Shown here: positions 62,486-64,000 of the stretch, in pieces
Position numbering within the stretch: the stretch's first letter is position 1
How the letters are laid out: each line of letters starts with the position of its first letter
Assembly (NCBI RefSeq): GCF_905220565.1
Contig: NC_059406.1
Coordinates: 5,156,001-5,220,000 of the forward strand
DNA: 64,000 nt
Source: Melitaea cinxia
Lineage: Eukaryota; Arthropoda; Insecta; Lepidoptera; Nymphalidae
Direction of reading: 5' to 3'
Program-made: the position numbers and the translations under genes
Notes under the pieces: generated by a model
What the model was told of the DNA's origin: nothing
Seen by the model: only the letters and a program-made list of their open reading frames with translations
The model's database searches: none

Positions 62486-64000
62486 GTGCGTCCGCGCCCT
62501 CCCGCGCTAGGATACACTCCTACCTGTCTCTGTGTGAGGTAGGAGCCGCCAGCCACGGCGGCTCCTACCTCATGTACACCTACAGCGTCAGCGGCTACGA
62601 CGTCAACAACAAGGTGCGTCCGCGCCCTCCCGCGCTAGGATACACTCCTACCTGTCTCTGTGTGAGGTAGGAGCCGCCAGCCACGGCGGCTCCTACCTCA
62701 TGTACACCTACAGCGTCAGCGGCTACGACGTTAACAACAAGGTGCGTCCGCGCCCTCCCGCGCTAGGATACACTCCTACCTGTCTCTGTGTGAGGTAGGA
62801 GCCGCCAGCCACGGCGGCTCCTACCTCATGTACACCTACAGCGTCAGCGGCTACGACGTCAACAACAAGGTGCGTCCGCGCCCTCCCGCGCTAGGATACA
62901 CTCCTACCTGTCTCTGTGTGAGGTAGGAGCCGCCAGCCACGGCGGCTCCTACCTCATGTACACCTACAGCGTCAGCGGCTACGACGTCAACAACAAGGTG
63001 CGTCCGCGCCCTCCCGCGCTAGGATACACTCCTACCTGTCTCTGTGTGAGGTAGGAGCCGCCAGCCACGGCGGCTCCTACCTCATGTACACCTACAGCGT
63101 CAGCGGCTACGACGTTAACAACAAGGTGCGTCCGCGCCCTCCCGCGCTAGGATACACTCCTACCTGTCTCTGTGTGAGGTAGGAGCCGCCAGCCACGGCG
63201 GCTCCTACCTCATGTACACCTACAGCGTCAGCGGCTACGACGTCAACAACAAGGTGCGTCCGCGCCCTCCCGCGCTAGGATACACTCCTACCTGTCTCTG
63301 TGTGAGGTAGGAGCCGCCAGCCACGGCGGCTCCTACCTCATGTACACCTACAGCGTCAGCGGCTACGACGTCAACAACAAGGTGCGTCCGCGCCCTCCCG
63401 CGCTAGGATACACTCCTACCTGTCTCTGTGTGAGGTAGGAGCCGCCAGCCACGGCGGCTCCTACCTCATGTACACCTACAGCGTCAGCGGCTACGACGTT
63501 AACAACAAGGTGCGTCCGCGCCCTCCCGCGCTAGGATACACTCCTACCTGTCTCTGTGTGAGGTAGGAGCCGCCAGCCACGGCGGCTCCTACCTCATGTA
63601 CACCTACAGCGTCAGCGGCTACGACGTCAACAACAAGGTGCGTCCGCGCCCTCCCGCGCTAGGATACACTCCTACCTGTCTCTGTGTGAGGTAGGAGCCG
63701 CCAGCCACGGCGGCTCCTACCTCATGTACACCTACAGCGTCAGCGGCTACGACGTCAACAACAAGGTGCGTCCGCGCCCTCCCGCGCTAGGATACACTCC
63801 TACCTGTCTCTGTGTGAGGTAGGAGCCGCCAGCCACGGCGGCTCCTACCTCATGTACACCTACAGCGTCAGCGGCTACGACGTTAACAACAAGGTGCGTC
63901 CGCGCCCTCCCGCGCTAGGATACACTCCTACCTGTCTCTGTGTGAGGTAGGAGCCGCCAGCCACGGCGGCTCCTACCTCATGTACACCTACAGCGTCAGC
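62417..64000 (+). repeat. 128-bp tandem array built from an exon-intron junction
   Basis: The unit begins GCCGCCAGCCACGGCGGCTC, covers the last 69 bp of the catalytic exon, its donor (AAG|gtgcgt) and 59 bp of intron ending 'tctctgtgtgaggtaggag'. Starts at 62417 + 128n; n = 0-11 are complete and n = 12 is cut by the window edge. Units are essentially identical except GACGTC/GACGTT, T in n = 2, 5, 8 and 11. The array continues past 64000. Each copy retains an intact donor, and each unit read through meets a stop (AGG TAG) 18 codons after it. Confidence 0.97.

Noticed and set aside
62407..62670. Separate ORFs starting at internal Met codons of the 128-bp array
   Set aside because: They are frames through repeated exon-intron junctions, not genes.
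62407..64000. CRISPR-like regular repeat spacing in the array
   Set aside because: There are no unique spacers; the entire 128-bp unit repeats and derives from a eukaryotic exon-intron junction.

Overview
This is animal nuclear DNA, most likely from a moth or butterfly. The evidence is AT-rich introns, spliced genes with GT-AG borders, and many short Helitron-like repeats that begin TC, end CTAG and sit between A and T. There are also tRNA-headed SINEs with an RTE-type tail, mariner and LINE debris, and four conserved metazoan genes. The species cannot be named from the sequence.

Layout. (1) About 1-14.6 kb, minus strand: fourteen coding exons of C-terminal Src kinase (Csk), from a start codon at 14608 down to the last part of the kinase domain, which runs off the left edge. 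A possible non-coding first exon lies at 33.7-33.85 kb. Its introns hold SINE-like and Helitron-like insertions, a GC-rich minisatellite and other repeats. (2) 15.4-37 kb: no host coding gene recognised. This stretch is a transposon graveyard: a decayed mariner, tandem-repeat Helitron material, RTE and other LINE pieces, three copies of one dispersed repeat, an inverted-repeat element carrying a complete tRNA-like cloverleaf, and one unexplained open segment at 29.7 kb. (3) 37.2-39.4 kb, plus: a two-exon COX16 gene (mitochondrial complex IV assembly), with a dead Tc1-like transposase and an AT-filled hairpin in its intron. (4) 43.7-49.4 kb, plus: a polyubiquitin gene with TATA box, heat-shock-like element, 5'UTR intron and sixteen head-to-tail ubiquitins. 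(5) 54.5 kb to the right edge, plus: the first nine coding exons of an ADAM17/TACE metalloprotease, covering signal peptide, prodomain, cysteine switch, furin site and the zinc-binding catalytic exon.

The most striking feature is at the right edge. The 3' part of the ADAM17 catalytic exon, together with its 5' splice site and the start of the next intron, is tandemly amplified in 128-bp units. There are twelve complete units plus a partial one, still running at the window end. A silent C/T variant recurs in every third unit, so the array seems to have grown in 384-bp blocks. Each junction forms a perfect 16-bp-arm hairpin.

The four genes are not a functional cluster: Csk is a cytoplasmic kinase that restrains Src-family kinases, COX16 a mitochondrial assembly factor, polyubiquitin a stress-responsive ubiquitin source and ADAM17 a membrane sheddase. 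I found no rRNA genes, CRISPR arrays or prokaryote-type operons.
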